From: Taxillus chinensis
Taxonomy: Eukaryota; Streptophyta; Magnoliopsida; Santalales; Loranthaceae
Direction of reading: 5' to 3'
NCBI GenBank assembly: GCA_023512835.1
Contig: CM042092.1
Span: 12,684,498-12,748,497 of the forward strand
Length of the DNA stretch: 64,000 nt
Shown one piece after another: positions 1 to 9,288 of this stretch (position 1 is the first letter of the stretch; every line of letters starts with the position of its first letter). The notes beneath the pieces were generated by a model. It worked only from the letters and a program-made list of their open reading frames with translations, did no database searches and was not told where the DNA came from. Both the position numbers and the translations under genes were made by a program.

Positions 1-307
1 AAAAAAAAATTGAGAAGTTGAAAAAATTGACTTATTAAAATTTGTAAAAAGAAATTTTTTAAGCTAAATTTTAGTTAAACAATAAATGTTCTAACATTTT
101 CTATATATTAAAAACACTCATGAGTAGAGAAAAACAAATACAAATAAATCTAGATTGTTCACCTTAGTAACAATTTCACGGTAAACAAAACGTTCAAGTC
201 AAGTGGGATGAAGTTGGCGAGGAGGGGTGATTTGGTCTAATCGACCAAGTTTCGTATCCCAAATACACAAAGCAACGGAGAATACAAAGTCGAAATGAGG
301 TATGTAC

Positions 308-424
308 CATCGCTTGAAGGAGCAGGAGCAGGGGCAGGGGTCTGTGCATGAGCTGCAGGGAAGCCGAAAAGGAGTGCGGCGACGGCTGCGAACGCCAACG
401 AAGCCTTCCATGTCACCATCTTTC

Positions 425-428
<4 letters not shown>
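308..428 (-). CDS. Arabinogalactan peptide, first coding exon (partial gene)
   Basis: This is a short secreted proteoglycan backbone of the arabinogalactan-peptide type. The exon encodes about 40 residues. They comprise a hydrophobic signal peptide (KASLAFAAVAALLFGFPAAHA) followed by the mature start QTPAPAPAPSSDG, whose Ala-Pro repeats are typical sites for proline hydroxylation and type II arabinogalactan addition. Family members usually continue with a hydrophobic GPI-anchor signal after SSDGT. Here the reading frame instead runs into unrelated sequence just after a GT donor (minus strand GATG|GTACAT, donor at 307). I therefore infer a phase-1 intron whose second exon lies before base 1. 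The start is either ATG 428 (MRKMVTW) or ATG 419 (MVTWKAS); the second fits a normal signal peptide better. The family assignment rests on the signal peptide plus AP repeats; the intron is inference. Confidence 0.72.
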
Positions 429-458
<30 letters not shown>

Positions 459-560
459 TATATTTCTCCCACCTCTTTTCCTACTGGGTCTTTACCTGCA
501 AAAGAAAAGAGAGAGCAAGAGAGAAACCAAACGGGTCTATATATATATATATATGGAAAA
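429..560 (-). promoter_or_regulatory. Leader and likely core promoter of the arabinogalactan peptide gene
   Basis: Read on the minus strand, a (GA)n tract at about 428-460 lies directly upstream of the start codon, as is common in plant 5' leaders. A (TA)n TATA-like run lies at 538-554, about 120 bases upstream of the start. No other defined sites were recognised. Confidence 0.4.
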
Positions 561-619
561 TATATAAGGGACAGCGGAGGAAGGGTATTGTGGTCATATG
601 AAATTGAGGGTCGATGCGT

Positions 620-1270
620 TGCTTTAGGTGAGTGGAGGGAGGGGCCGCATGGGAGCATATCGGCGGACGCTGGCCACCGCTGGTCGCACATCTTGGTTGC
701 TTATGCTTTGTGAAGGAAATAGATGACAGTATGTTCTTATGTATAGCTGTCGCGCGGTGTACGTGTAGACGTAGTATGTCTATGAAAAAACCGGTGCTTG
801 CAAATGGCTGGTAAATCTTTCAATTATGGGTTTCATTGTTAATTTCAATCTAGAGTAGGCTGACTGCGTACGTGACTGTAATAGTATTACTAATTTTTGT
901 ACTATAAGCATTAATGAAATGTTAGTTACTATCAACTTAACTTAATGAAATGTTAATTTCACAAGCTTGTGAAATTACAATTGTTACAACTTACAATGAA
1001 ACTCTTGATTGTTAGTTTTTTGAATAGAGTTCAATCTAGAAGATACGGTTTCAGATTAGAAACATAATCTTCAATCAAATAGGTTTTGTTGCATTGTCGT
1101 ATGTTGAACTCAGAGCACCATCGTAAGCAAGAACCAAGAAATTAAGAAACGCACACGATAGATAGTTTATCGAAGTAGGTGGGTTTTACCTGTTTTGTAT
1201 ATCTTATTTGACTTCATTACAATTTACAAACAAACACGCAGCCACTGCCCAGTGGCTATTTCCGCAACAC
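620..1270. other. Intergenic, no gene seen
   Basis: A moderately GC-rich patch at 620-780 has only short open frames without family resemblance, followed by AT-rich sequence up to the retrotransposon target site. Nothing further can be supported. Confidence 0.5.
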
Positions 1271-1275
1271 AACCA

Positions 1276-1603
1276 TGTAACAAAAACAGAAAAAACAGAG
1301 TGCTATCCCGGCAAGAAAGAAGAAAGAAAGTGCAATCTTAAAACAACGTTTTCATTCACTGCATTCCTTACACGAAAAAATAAAAATCTCGCAAACTTTA
1401 AATATATAAAACAAACATCCTAAAAAATCTCAACCGACACACACGTCCGATGAGATTACTCCCTAAATAAAAGCCACTAACTTTGCCCACTAACATCAGC
1501 CACTAACTCTTAAACAATTAAATAAACTAAGTCATCCACTAACTCTTAAACAATTGAAATAACATAAAAATAAATTGGTATCGGTTTTCACTAATTTCCA
1601 ACA
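1276..1603 (-). repeat. 3' LTR of the copia element (left in the window)
   Basis: A direct repeat of 328 bases matches 5729-6055. It begins TGTAACAAAAAC and ends TTTCCAACA. It differs from its partner by small indels and substitutions, for example near 1306-1320 and 1575-1585. Confidence 0.93.
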
Positions 1604-1898
1604 CTCCCCCTTAGTGCAAACTTACCGTCAACAACACCAAGGGCACTCTGGAACACTTCAAATTTGGCTTTACCAAGTGCTTTAGTAAACATGTCGGCAA
1701 CTTGGTCACTGTCCGTATTTTCTTAGCCGAATGTCTTGTGTTAGCACTTTTTCTCGAACAAAATGGTAGCGCGTCTCAATGTGTTTTGTGCGTGCATGAA
1801 ACACTCGGATTACCAGGCAAGTTTAATTGCACTCTCATTGTCAAAAGTAAATGGAAACCGGATATTGTAGGGCACAAAAGAGTTCTTCAATTAGTCTC

Positions 1899-3182
1899 TT
1901 AAGCCAAATACACTCTTGAGTGGCCATAGTAGCCGCTATATATTGACTTCACAAGCTGGAGAGAGCGACCGTGGCTTGCTTTTTGCTGCACCAGGAGACT
2001 ACCTGAACCCATATTAAAACAAGTATCTGTCGTGGATCGCTTTGTCGTCGATGTTGCCGGCCAGTCCGCATCTACAAAACCAGTCAAAGAAAATGAAACA
2101 TTTTCTTTATACAATAACCCAAAAGTCGAGTGCCCTTTACATAACGAAGAATCCTCTTTCGTTGCAATTAAGTGACTCTCACGTGGTTTGTCCATAAAGC
2201 GAGAGATGACTCCTACGAGTATGAAATATCAGGCCTGGTAATTGTTAAATAGAGTAAACTACCAACAATCTGTCTAAATAACGTTGCATCATCCAATAAT
2301 TTCCCTTCATCTTTAGTTAACCTCAAGAGAGGTTCCATAGGAGTAGTCATTTCTTTTGACTCCCCCATACGGAAACGATTCAACAAACCCACCGCATAAC
2401 CCTTTTGAGAAAGAAAGTATCCATCTCGACTTGGTAACTTCCAGGACCTAGAAAACTGCTAACTTCTCCCGGACTCTTCATTTCAAAACGTAGAGACAGA
2501 GCATCTTGTAAATGTGTTATTCCAACATTGTCATCACCAGTAAGAATCATGTCATCTACATAGAGAAGGAGCATTGTACATGCCACGACTGATTTTTTAA
2601 TAAATAAACTTGAGTCTGTATTAGAAGATTTGAATCCACGAAAGTGAGATATTGAGCAATTTTACCAAACCATGCACGTGGAGCTTGTTTGAGGTCATAC
2701 AAGGCCTTTTTAAGTTGACACACAAAATCTGGATACTCCTTGGAAATGAAACCTTGTGGCTGCTCCATAAAGATATCACGATCTAACTCCCCATATAGAA
2801 AAGCATTTTTCACATCTAATTGCCACAATTTCCACCCTTTGTAAGCGACTAATGAAATCATTGTTCGGATTGTAACCATTTTAGCAACAGTGCTGAACGT
2901 TTCCTCATAATCTAAACCATATTGTTGAGAGAAACCACGAGCAACAAGGCGAGCTTTATACCTGTCAATTGTGCCATCGGCCTTCATTTTTAACTTGTAA
3001 ACCCATTTACATGAGACTACCTCAACATTTCTAGGCTTCGGAACAAGCTCCCAAGTATCATTCTTGTCTAGAGCGAGATATTTCTTCTTGCATTGCTGCT
3101 TCCCATTTAGAAACACCTTTAGCCTCATTGTAAGACTTAGGTTCATTTTCACATGAATCTCCCATAAAAAAGCAAGACACAA
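1899..3182 (-). pseudogene. copia reverse transcriptase and RNase H region (degenerate)
   Basis: The best preserved part is 2640-3120. It has the copia RT hallmarks NDTWELVPKP, VSCKWVYKLK, YKARLVARGFSQ, QLDVKNAFLYGEL and ALYDLKQAPRAW. The catalytic YVDD box lies in a different frame at about 2555-2575 (LLLYVDDMILTGDD), so a frameshift separates it from the upstream half. RNase H is recognisable at about 2020-2110 by FVDADWPATSTTKRST. Stops and shifts make the enzyme inactive. Confidence 0.88.
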
Positions 3183-3442
3183 CGGTGCGGTGATTTAACC
3201 GAACTTCATAATCGTTAAATAATTAGGTTGTTTTCTCGATCTAGAAGACCGACGAGTAAGCAATCCCTATACTTTCATCTTCTTTGAATATTCTCACTAA
3301 GAGGAGTAATATTGGTTCCTTGTTCATTTAATCCATCATCATCAAAGAAATGGAAAAGATCAAGCGTGTTACTATTTTCACCGCATCAAACCGTTGTGAT
3401 GAAACTTCATCAAACACCACATCACGAGAAACAACAACTTTC

Positions 3443-4739
3443 TTAGTTTCGGATCCATACATTTCCAACCTTTCTGTGAGTGTCATAACCAACAAAAAAA
3501 CAACGCCTTGCCCTTGGGTCAAGTTTTGTCCGATGAGTTTTTGGAACATGAACATAGCAAACCGAGCCAAAGACCCGAAAATAACTCACATTAGGTTTGC
3601 GATGATATAATGCTTCAAAAGGGGATAATTCTATCCCTGGCCATGGGGGTAAACGATTTATGACATGGCAAAGCTGAATCAATAGTTGCTGCCCATAGCT
3701 CTCTTGGGAGATTCTTTGCATGCACCCATGATAGACACATGGATGTTAGGTGTGCCAACTTGCGTTCAACAACTCCATTCTGCTTGTGGAGTTTCTGGAC
3801 AACTCATTTGCCGTTGAATACCATGTTGTTTGCAGAATTTAAAGAATTCATCGGACATGAATTCACCTCCATTGTCAGTGCGTAGACACTTCAATTGCAG
3901 CCCAAATTCGTTTTTCTACTTGCTCCTTGAATTGAATAAATTTGGAGAAAGTATCATTTTTATGTTTTAAGAAAAACACCCACGTGAACCGAGAGAAATC
4001 ATCCACCAAGTACCATTACATCTCGAAAACCATTATAACCGGGTATTCTAGTTGGCCCCATCAGGTCCGAGTGTACTAAGCGTAGTGCACGATAGCTCGA
4101 TTCTTCGAATTTTGAAAAGGGAGACGATGTGATTTTCCATATTGTGACCAGAGCAAACCACATCTTGATGAATTTCTTTAAAAAAAGGAACACCATCAAG
4201 AAGCTTCTTTGCGAAATTTTCTGCAAGTTGATAACCAATATGGCCTAATCGGCCATGCCATAGGAGTTGCACTTGCATTCTGACTGTCTTTTCAACATAT
4301 GCATCACTTGCGAGACAAAACATAGAGAGACTCCTTTCTTTTTCCAATAGATAAAACATCAAATTGAGAATCTTTGATATTGGAAACAATTTTCACATCA
4401 TCTGGGCCAAAAAGTACATACCTCCCGAGTCAACAATCGAGAAACCGAGGCAAGATTTTTCTTCAAGCCTGGAACGTGGTAGACATCTTTCAGAGAAACG
4501 CCATTAGCTTTCGAAACATCTTCTATAACGTTACAATTTCCTTCTTTCACTATGGGATGTAGTGAGTTATCAGCAGTAACAATGGCTCTTTTTCCATAAT
4601 GTGGATGAACATCAGAGAGTAAAGAAATATTTCCCGTTGCATGATGAGAGCAACCTGAATCTATTATCCAATCTTTGTTATAATCTATTGAAGCATTTGA
4701 ATCTGTTTCCCCGTTGAGTTTTTTGTACAACGAATTCAT
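3443..4739 (-). pseudogene. copia protease and integrase region (degenerate)
   Basis: The aspartic protease signature WIIDSGCSHHATG is at about 4635-4670. It is followed by the GAG-pre-integrase segment with LWHGRLGHIGYQ at about 4250, then integrase-core fragments (HSDLMGPTR near 4070). The integrase C-terminal block with SPFEALYHRKP, FRVFGSVCYVHVP and RRCFFVGY is at 3500-3660. The HHCC zinc site is damaged: the expected CxxC reads CSGH. Frame changes near 4390, 4240 and 3720-4000 split the region. Confidence 0.85.
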
Positions 4740-5673
4740 AAAACAGGTTGATCAACAACTTCAATAGATAAGCATTGCTCCCACTTGATTTCTTCACCCC
4801 ACTAGTTTCATGTGCGGCATTTGCCGCAGTGAGCTTTACTCGACAGTTCTGTTTAATATGGCCTGATTTTCCACACCGATTGCATATTATCTTTACACGA
4901 CGATCCACGCTTTAGATGCCCTGGCTTGCCACACCTAAAACAATTTCTTGAATTAGTTTTGAATTCCCCTCTAGGTTTTTGATTGCTTGTTGTCCATTGA
5001 ATGTTGCTTTGTCAGAGAATTGTTTGTTTTCACTTTCTCTTTTGTGTAGAGAACATTTTCTACTTGAAAAAAAGCGCTTGTTGTTGTTGGCCATTTGTTT
5101 CACCAAGGCTTCCTGATTTGAGAGTAAATTCTCTAGCTCAATAATAGATGGTTGATTTGCCCATCCTTGTATTGAGGAGATAAAAGGCATAAACTCTTTT
5201 CGTAATCCACGAATAAGATAACGACGTATGACGGGCATCACTTACTCAGCTCCTCCGTATCCAATTCGGAAATTTCGAACACAAGGTTTTAATTTTTAAA
5301 AAATATTCCACCGAAAGTGTACCTTGAGTCATCTCAGCAAGTTCGTTCTCCAAAAGCGCAACCTCATCGTGTTCTTTTGGTTGAACAATCTTTCAGTGTC
5401 TCCCACACTTCCTTTGGTGTTTGTAAAATACGAACATCCTGGATATACTCGACTAATTGAGATCCGCAATGCAAATAAAGCTTTGCCGCACTTAATCTTC
5501 CACTTCCTCCGTAACTCTGCATTCTGTGGAGTATCTTCTGGAATTACAACATCATCACCAGAAATAAGATCCCATAAATCCTGCCCTTGTAGATAAGCTT
5601 CCATGCACAACTTCCAGTAACTATAATTGTTACCAACAAGCTTTTCTACCGATACATTACCTCCAGCATTCAT
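4680..5673 (-). pseudogene. copia gag region (degenerate)
   Basis: The frame opens at ATG 5673 with MNAGGNVSVEKLVGNNYSYW, typical of the N-terminal UBN2/DUF4219 gag segment that precedes NYxxWK. It then breaks near 5330 and again near 4910. An intact zinc knuckle CNRCGKSGHIKQNC (CX2CX4HX4C) lies at about 4843-4884. Just upstream a second knuckle, CFRCGKPGHLKR, is disrupted by a one-base shift, and its last cysteine reads as arginine in the shifted frame. The parent element therefore carried two tandem zinc knuckles. The broken frame means no functional capsid protein. Confidence 0.85.
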
Positions 5674-5728
5674 TTTTACCAGGTAATAAATTAGACACGT
5701 AATAGGCAGACCTGAAGCTTTGATACCA

Positions 5729-6055
5729 TGTAACAAAAACAGAAAAAAAGAGTGCTATCCCTGGCAAGAAAGAAGAAAGAAAGTGCAATCTTAAAACAAC
5801 GTTTTTCATTCATCGCATTCGCTACACGAAAAAATAAAATCCGCAAACTTTAAATATATAAAACAAACATCCTAAAAAATCTCAACCGACACACACGTCG
5901 ATGAGATTACTCCCTAAATAAAAGCCACTAACTTTGCCCACTAACATCAGCCACTAACTCTTAAACAATTAAATAAACTAAGTCATCCACTAACTCTTAA
6001 ACAATTGAAATAACATAAAAATAAATTGACTGTCAGTTTTCACTAATTTCCAACA
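5729..6055 (-). repeat. 5' LTR of the copia element (right in the window)
   Basis: A direct repeat of 327 bases, partner of 1276-1603. Because the element reads on the minus strand this is the promoter-bearing LTR; the primer binding site lies immediately inside it at about 5716-5727. Confidence 0.93.
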
Positions 6056-6397
6056 AACCAGCCTCCTCCACCGATCTCTTCGCAACACCGAGCATCCTCC
6101 AGTAGCCCCGAGCCGCACAACCAGGAGTCCACACTCAGCAACAGCGTACCTCTGCCACCACATCATCGCGTGGTGTAATTTGATGTTTGAGTACAATTAA
6201 CAGTTAATATCGCTAAGAGACCGAGGTATGTTGGGACTAACAAGTCCAAAAATGTTACATTCTAGAGCGAATAATATTATGACCCAATACTAACGAGTAA
6301 TATTAAAGTCTTTTTGTCATGTATCCTTTGTGTGACAAAGGAGAATTATTGGGAAGTTGTCCCTGAGAAAGAGAGGGGCAAAAGAAGGGTGCCAAGG

Positions 6398-6940
6398 TCC
6401 TGTACACACATTTGGGTGTGGGGCAGCCCATGATGCTGCTCAATGCACTCAGTTGCTGAACCTTATGGTGGTAAATTTTCATTTATAACGACTGAGAGCG
6501 CGATGCAGGATGCCTTCGCGCAGTGCATTGATGGATTATTGAGTGTGGTGGCTCAGAAGCTGCAGGTGGATATTGAATGTGTTGATCCGAGCTTGAAACT
6601 TGGGTCAATAAGAGCTGGAAGCTATAAGACCAGTATTGTGGCTGATGCGAGGACGAGATTTGTAGATGGTGGGGATCTCTATGAGAGGGACTTCTTGGTA
6701 ACAGTTGACGTTCCTGCTAGCTAGTGTTTGGGTGGTGAGATGCCTCTATTAAAAGTCAATTGTGTTTATAGAAATCCAATTACCAAAGAAGCATTGACTC
6801 TGGAACAAGCCAATTTGGTAATGATTCAACGTCCGGATAGGCCAGCACAAGAGCTTGCTGTGTCAATGAAAGTGTATGGGCAGCGAAACAGGCTCAGGGC
6901 CACAGATGCAATGCATGACAGTGGCAAGAGCTTTGCCTGA
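6398..6940 (+). pseudogene. WAV3-type RING/vWA E3 ubiquitin ligase fragment
   Basis: The translated blocks PVHTFGCGAAHDAA, MHSVAEPYGGKFSFI, QDAFAQCIDGLLSVV and ERDFLVTVDVP resemble the second half of the von Willebrand A domain in plant WAV3/EDA40-like C3HC4 RING proteins, and the segment just after it. That family acts in ubiquitylation and root gravitropism. The reading is broken in two ways. A one-base shift near 6440 separates AAHDAA from MHSVAE. An in-frame TAG at 6722-6724 interrupts the segment between VPAS and GGEMPLLKV, after which the same frame continues through QRNRLRATDAMHDSG to a stop at 6938-6940. The RING domain and the first half of the vWA domain are missing, so this is a truncated remnant. 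The family name comes from memory of conserved blocks. Confidence 0.82.
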
Positions 6941-8340
6941 AAGGAGCTTTGTACGAGAGATTGCTCGGTGGATTGAATTATAAATAATCTTAGTAATATA
7001 AAAATTATTTTTTTATTTTTTTTAAAATATATTATAATAAATCAAGAATAATTATTTTATATATTTTATTGTAATAGCATATTATATAACTTTTTAGTTG
7101 TTAATATTTTAAATTTGTTTATATTATATGAATAATATTTTATATTTTCATGAAAAAATAAATAAATGATATATTGGCCCCGAGCTCTGATATCGAGGAC
7201 AGCATAGGAATAAATAAATTTCTGGAAATCGATTGAGAATCAAAGCTTACTCACCTGCACTAATACTTAAAGATATAAAACGAATAAATAAATAATAATA
7301 GTATGAGAGATTTTATAGTTGTGGACCTTGTGGTCCTTCGCTAATGCATGGCTCTCTAAAAAAATTATAATATTACAGGATTAAATATGAACGTGATAAT
7401 AGATATGAATTTAAAAACATTTAGGTGTTTATAGAAAAATTTACTATAAGGCCTTTTTTTAATAAATTATTATATTTTTACATGTATAGTTATTTCATAA
7501 CTTCAACTCTAGTATTAATATTTATTTTTATTAAAATAATATTTTTAAATTTTATTATAATTTTGTTTCTTTCCTTTTATTAATACATGAGAGAATAAAA
7601 TTAAAAAGAAAATAATAATAATATATTATATAGAAAATGAATATATTAAGTATTAGCAATTGACACATGTTATATCGCCAAACCCGTCACCCCCAGTAGT
7701 AGTATTGCACTTGAATTAGACACGACAACCTCCGATTGGTTTATAACACATCAAACATTGCGAGGGATAAAATGGCCATCTCTGCTGCTGGAAGTGGGAG
7801 GACCGCATGTATAAACCTAACGTCTATAATGGTGGATTGAACATTAGAGAAGATATTACTAAACTTAGCCTGTAAGACAAGAAAATAGCCAAAAAAAAAA
7901 AAAAAAAAAAGTATGCGGCATTGTATGGAAATTCCCCTTCTTCTGAAGGCTTACTCGAGCAGCAAACAACCAATCAGGATTCCACATTCTGGCAAGGAAC
8001 CTAGGGGCTTGAAATACCGTGGGTATTGATGCCCAATAAGAATAGCAATGCTAATTCGTTCAGGTTTTTTTTACCTATCCCGTCCTGCCTCGAGAAACAA
8101 CCAGATCTCGCCTTGATTTATTTTTTTAAAGTAATTTTAACTTAAAATATTCAATTCGCTCCAATCCGCCATTCTATTTTGTCTCACCTTATCATGATCC
8201 AAACTTACCCAGAATGAATTCAAATCACTCACTACTCTATTCTGTCCCACTCCATTGCCATCCCTAGTGCCCAAAACCAAAATGAAATTAGTCCGCCTCT
8301 TTTCTCTTCTGTCCCGGCAACTCAAGATATCACTGAACAC
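6941..8340. other. AT-rich intergenic DNA
   Basis: No credible reading frame. A run of twenty A residues lies at 7891-7910. Nothing else supportable. Confidence 0.5.
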
Positions 8341-8715
8341 TAACCCTTTGCTTGGTAATACTTGAAAAAAGGATAGAAAGAAAATGAATAGAAAAGAGAT
8401 TAAAAGAAAAATGTTAAAAAAAAAAAAAAAGAGAGAGAGTAATGGGTAAGAGATATAAAAAAAGATAAAAAAAACTTACTTTATGATATATATTATTAAT
8501 TTTATTCTTAAATTTTAAAATAAAAATTAAATTAATGAGAACGTTTTTTTACAAAAGTTGATACTATTTATTTTTTATATCGTTTATGTAAAGTTGAAAA
8601 AACTTTACATAATTTTTTATACTAATTTATTCAAATTCCATGCGGAAAAATAATTTTTCACCCAATTTCCTCACTTCTATCATTTTTCCACGTCTACCAA
8701 GCAAAGCAAAGGTTA
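8341..8715. mobile_element. MITE-like repeat, copy 1 of 3
   Basis: The ends are imperfect inverted repeats: left AACCCTTTGCTTGGTA, right (inverted) AACCTTTGCTTTGCTTGGTA. The inside is AT-rich and has no coding capacity. TAA-like bases flank both ends, which would fit a PIF/Harbinger (Tourist) element, but the short duplication is not decisive. Related copies lie at about 28890-29262 and 33683-34108. Confidence 0.5.
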
Positions 8716-9288
8716 AAGAATTTACAGTTAAAACTCAAGTCACCTCTATTCTCTTCCCTGCAAAAATTTTGCTTTACTGACATTTCAACATCGATATAAT
8801 TATAACTGATATTTTTACATATAACAGTGGAAGAAGTATGAACAGTAATTCTATATCGGAGGGGAGAAAACAGTGAATTGTGTCCATTATAAAAAGATAT
8901 AACGGAGGAGAGTCTCCTCTTGGGCATCATTTCACAATCAGCGTACACTAGTGTAGTGCTCGCTCCACGTAATTTAAGCATATTCCAAGAACAAAATTCA
9001 AACTCGTGCGTTAGGATAGTTTCATGCAAAGGTGTAGACGGAACGCTTCATATTTCAAGCAAAGATGTACTACACTTGAAAATTGAAGTCTAGAAGTTGT
9101 CGCATTCTAAAGCCAGTTATCAGTCTCCCATGCATTCTACATGCTAGCACCTCACACTAGGCTTTCACCATGCATACAATATTTACATATAAGTTGATGC
9201 AGAACTAGAAGGCAAAGTTAAAAAAAGACTTTGGGCATTAATTCTGGCGGGGGATTGCAGCTCTTCGCCTGATAAATGTCTCTGCAGG

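Larger units (their letters stand above)
1276..6055 (-). mobile_element. Ty1/copia LTR retrotransposon, complete in outline but with a broken polyprotein
   Basis: The 4.8-kb element has two long terminal repeats that start TG and end CA. It is flanked by the same five bases, AACCA (1271-1275 and 6056-6060). On the minus strand the primer binding site TGGTATCAAAGC abuts the upstream LTR at about 5716-5727, matching the initiator-methionine tRNA type used by copia elements. A polypurine tract (AAGGGGGAG) abuts the downstream LTR at 1604-1612. Domain order is gag, protease, integrase, reverse transcriptase, RNase H, which defines Ty1/copia. The frame is interrupted many times between 1899 and 5673, so no intact polyprotein can be made. 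By eye the two LTRs differ at roughly a dozen positions, so the insertion is not recent but still well preserved. Confidence 0.95.

Noticed and set aside
302..713. Open frames on the plus strand opposite the arabinogalactan peptide exon
   Set aside because: They are shadows of the real exon and of CT/TA repeats in its leader.
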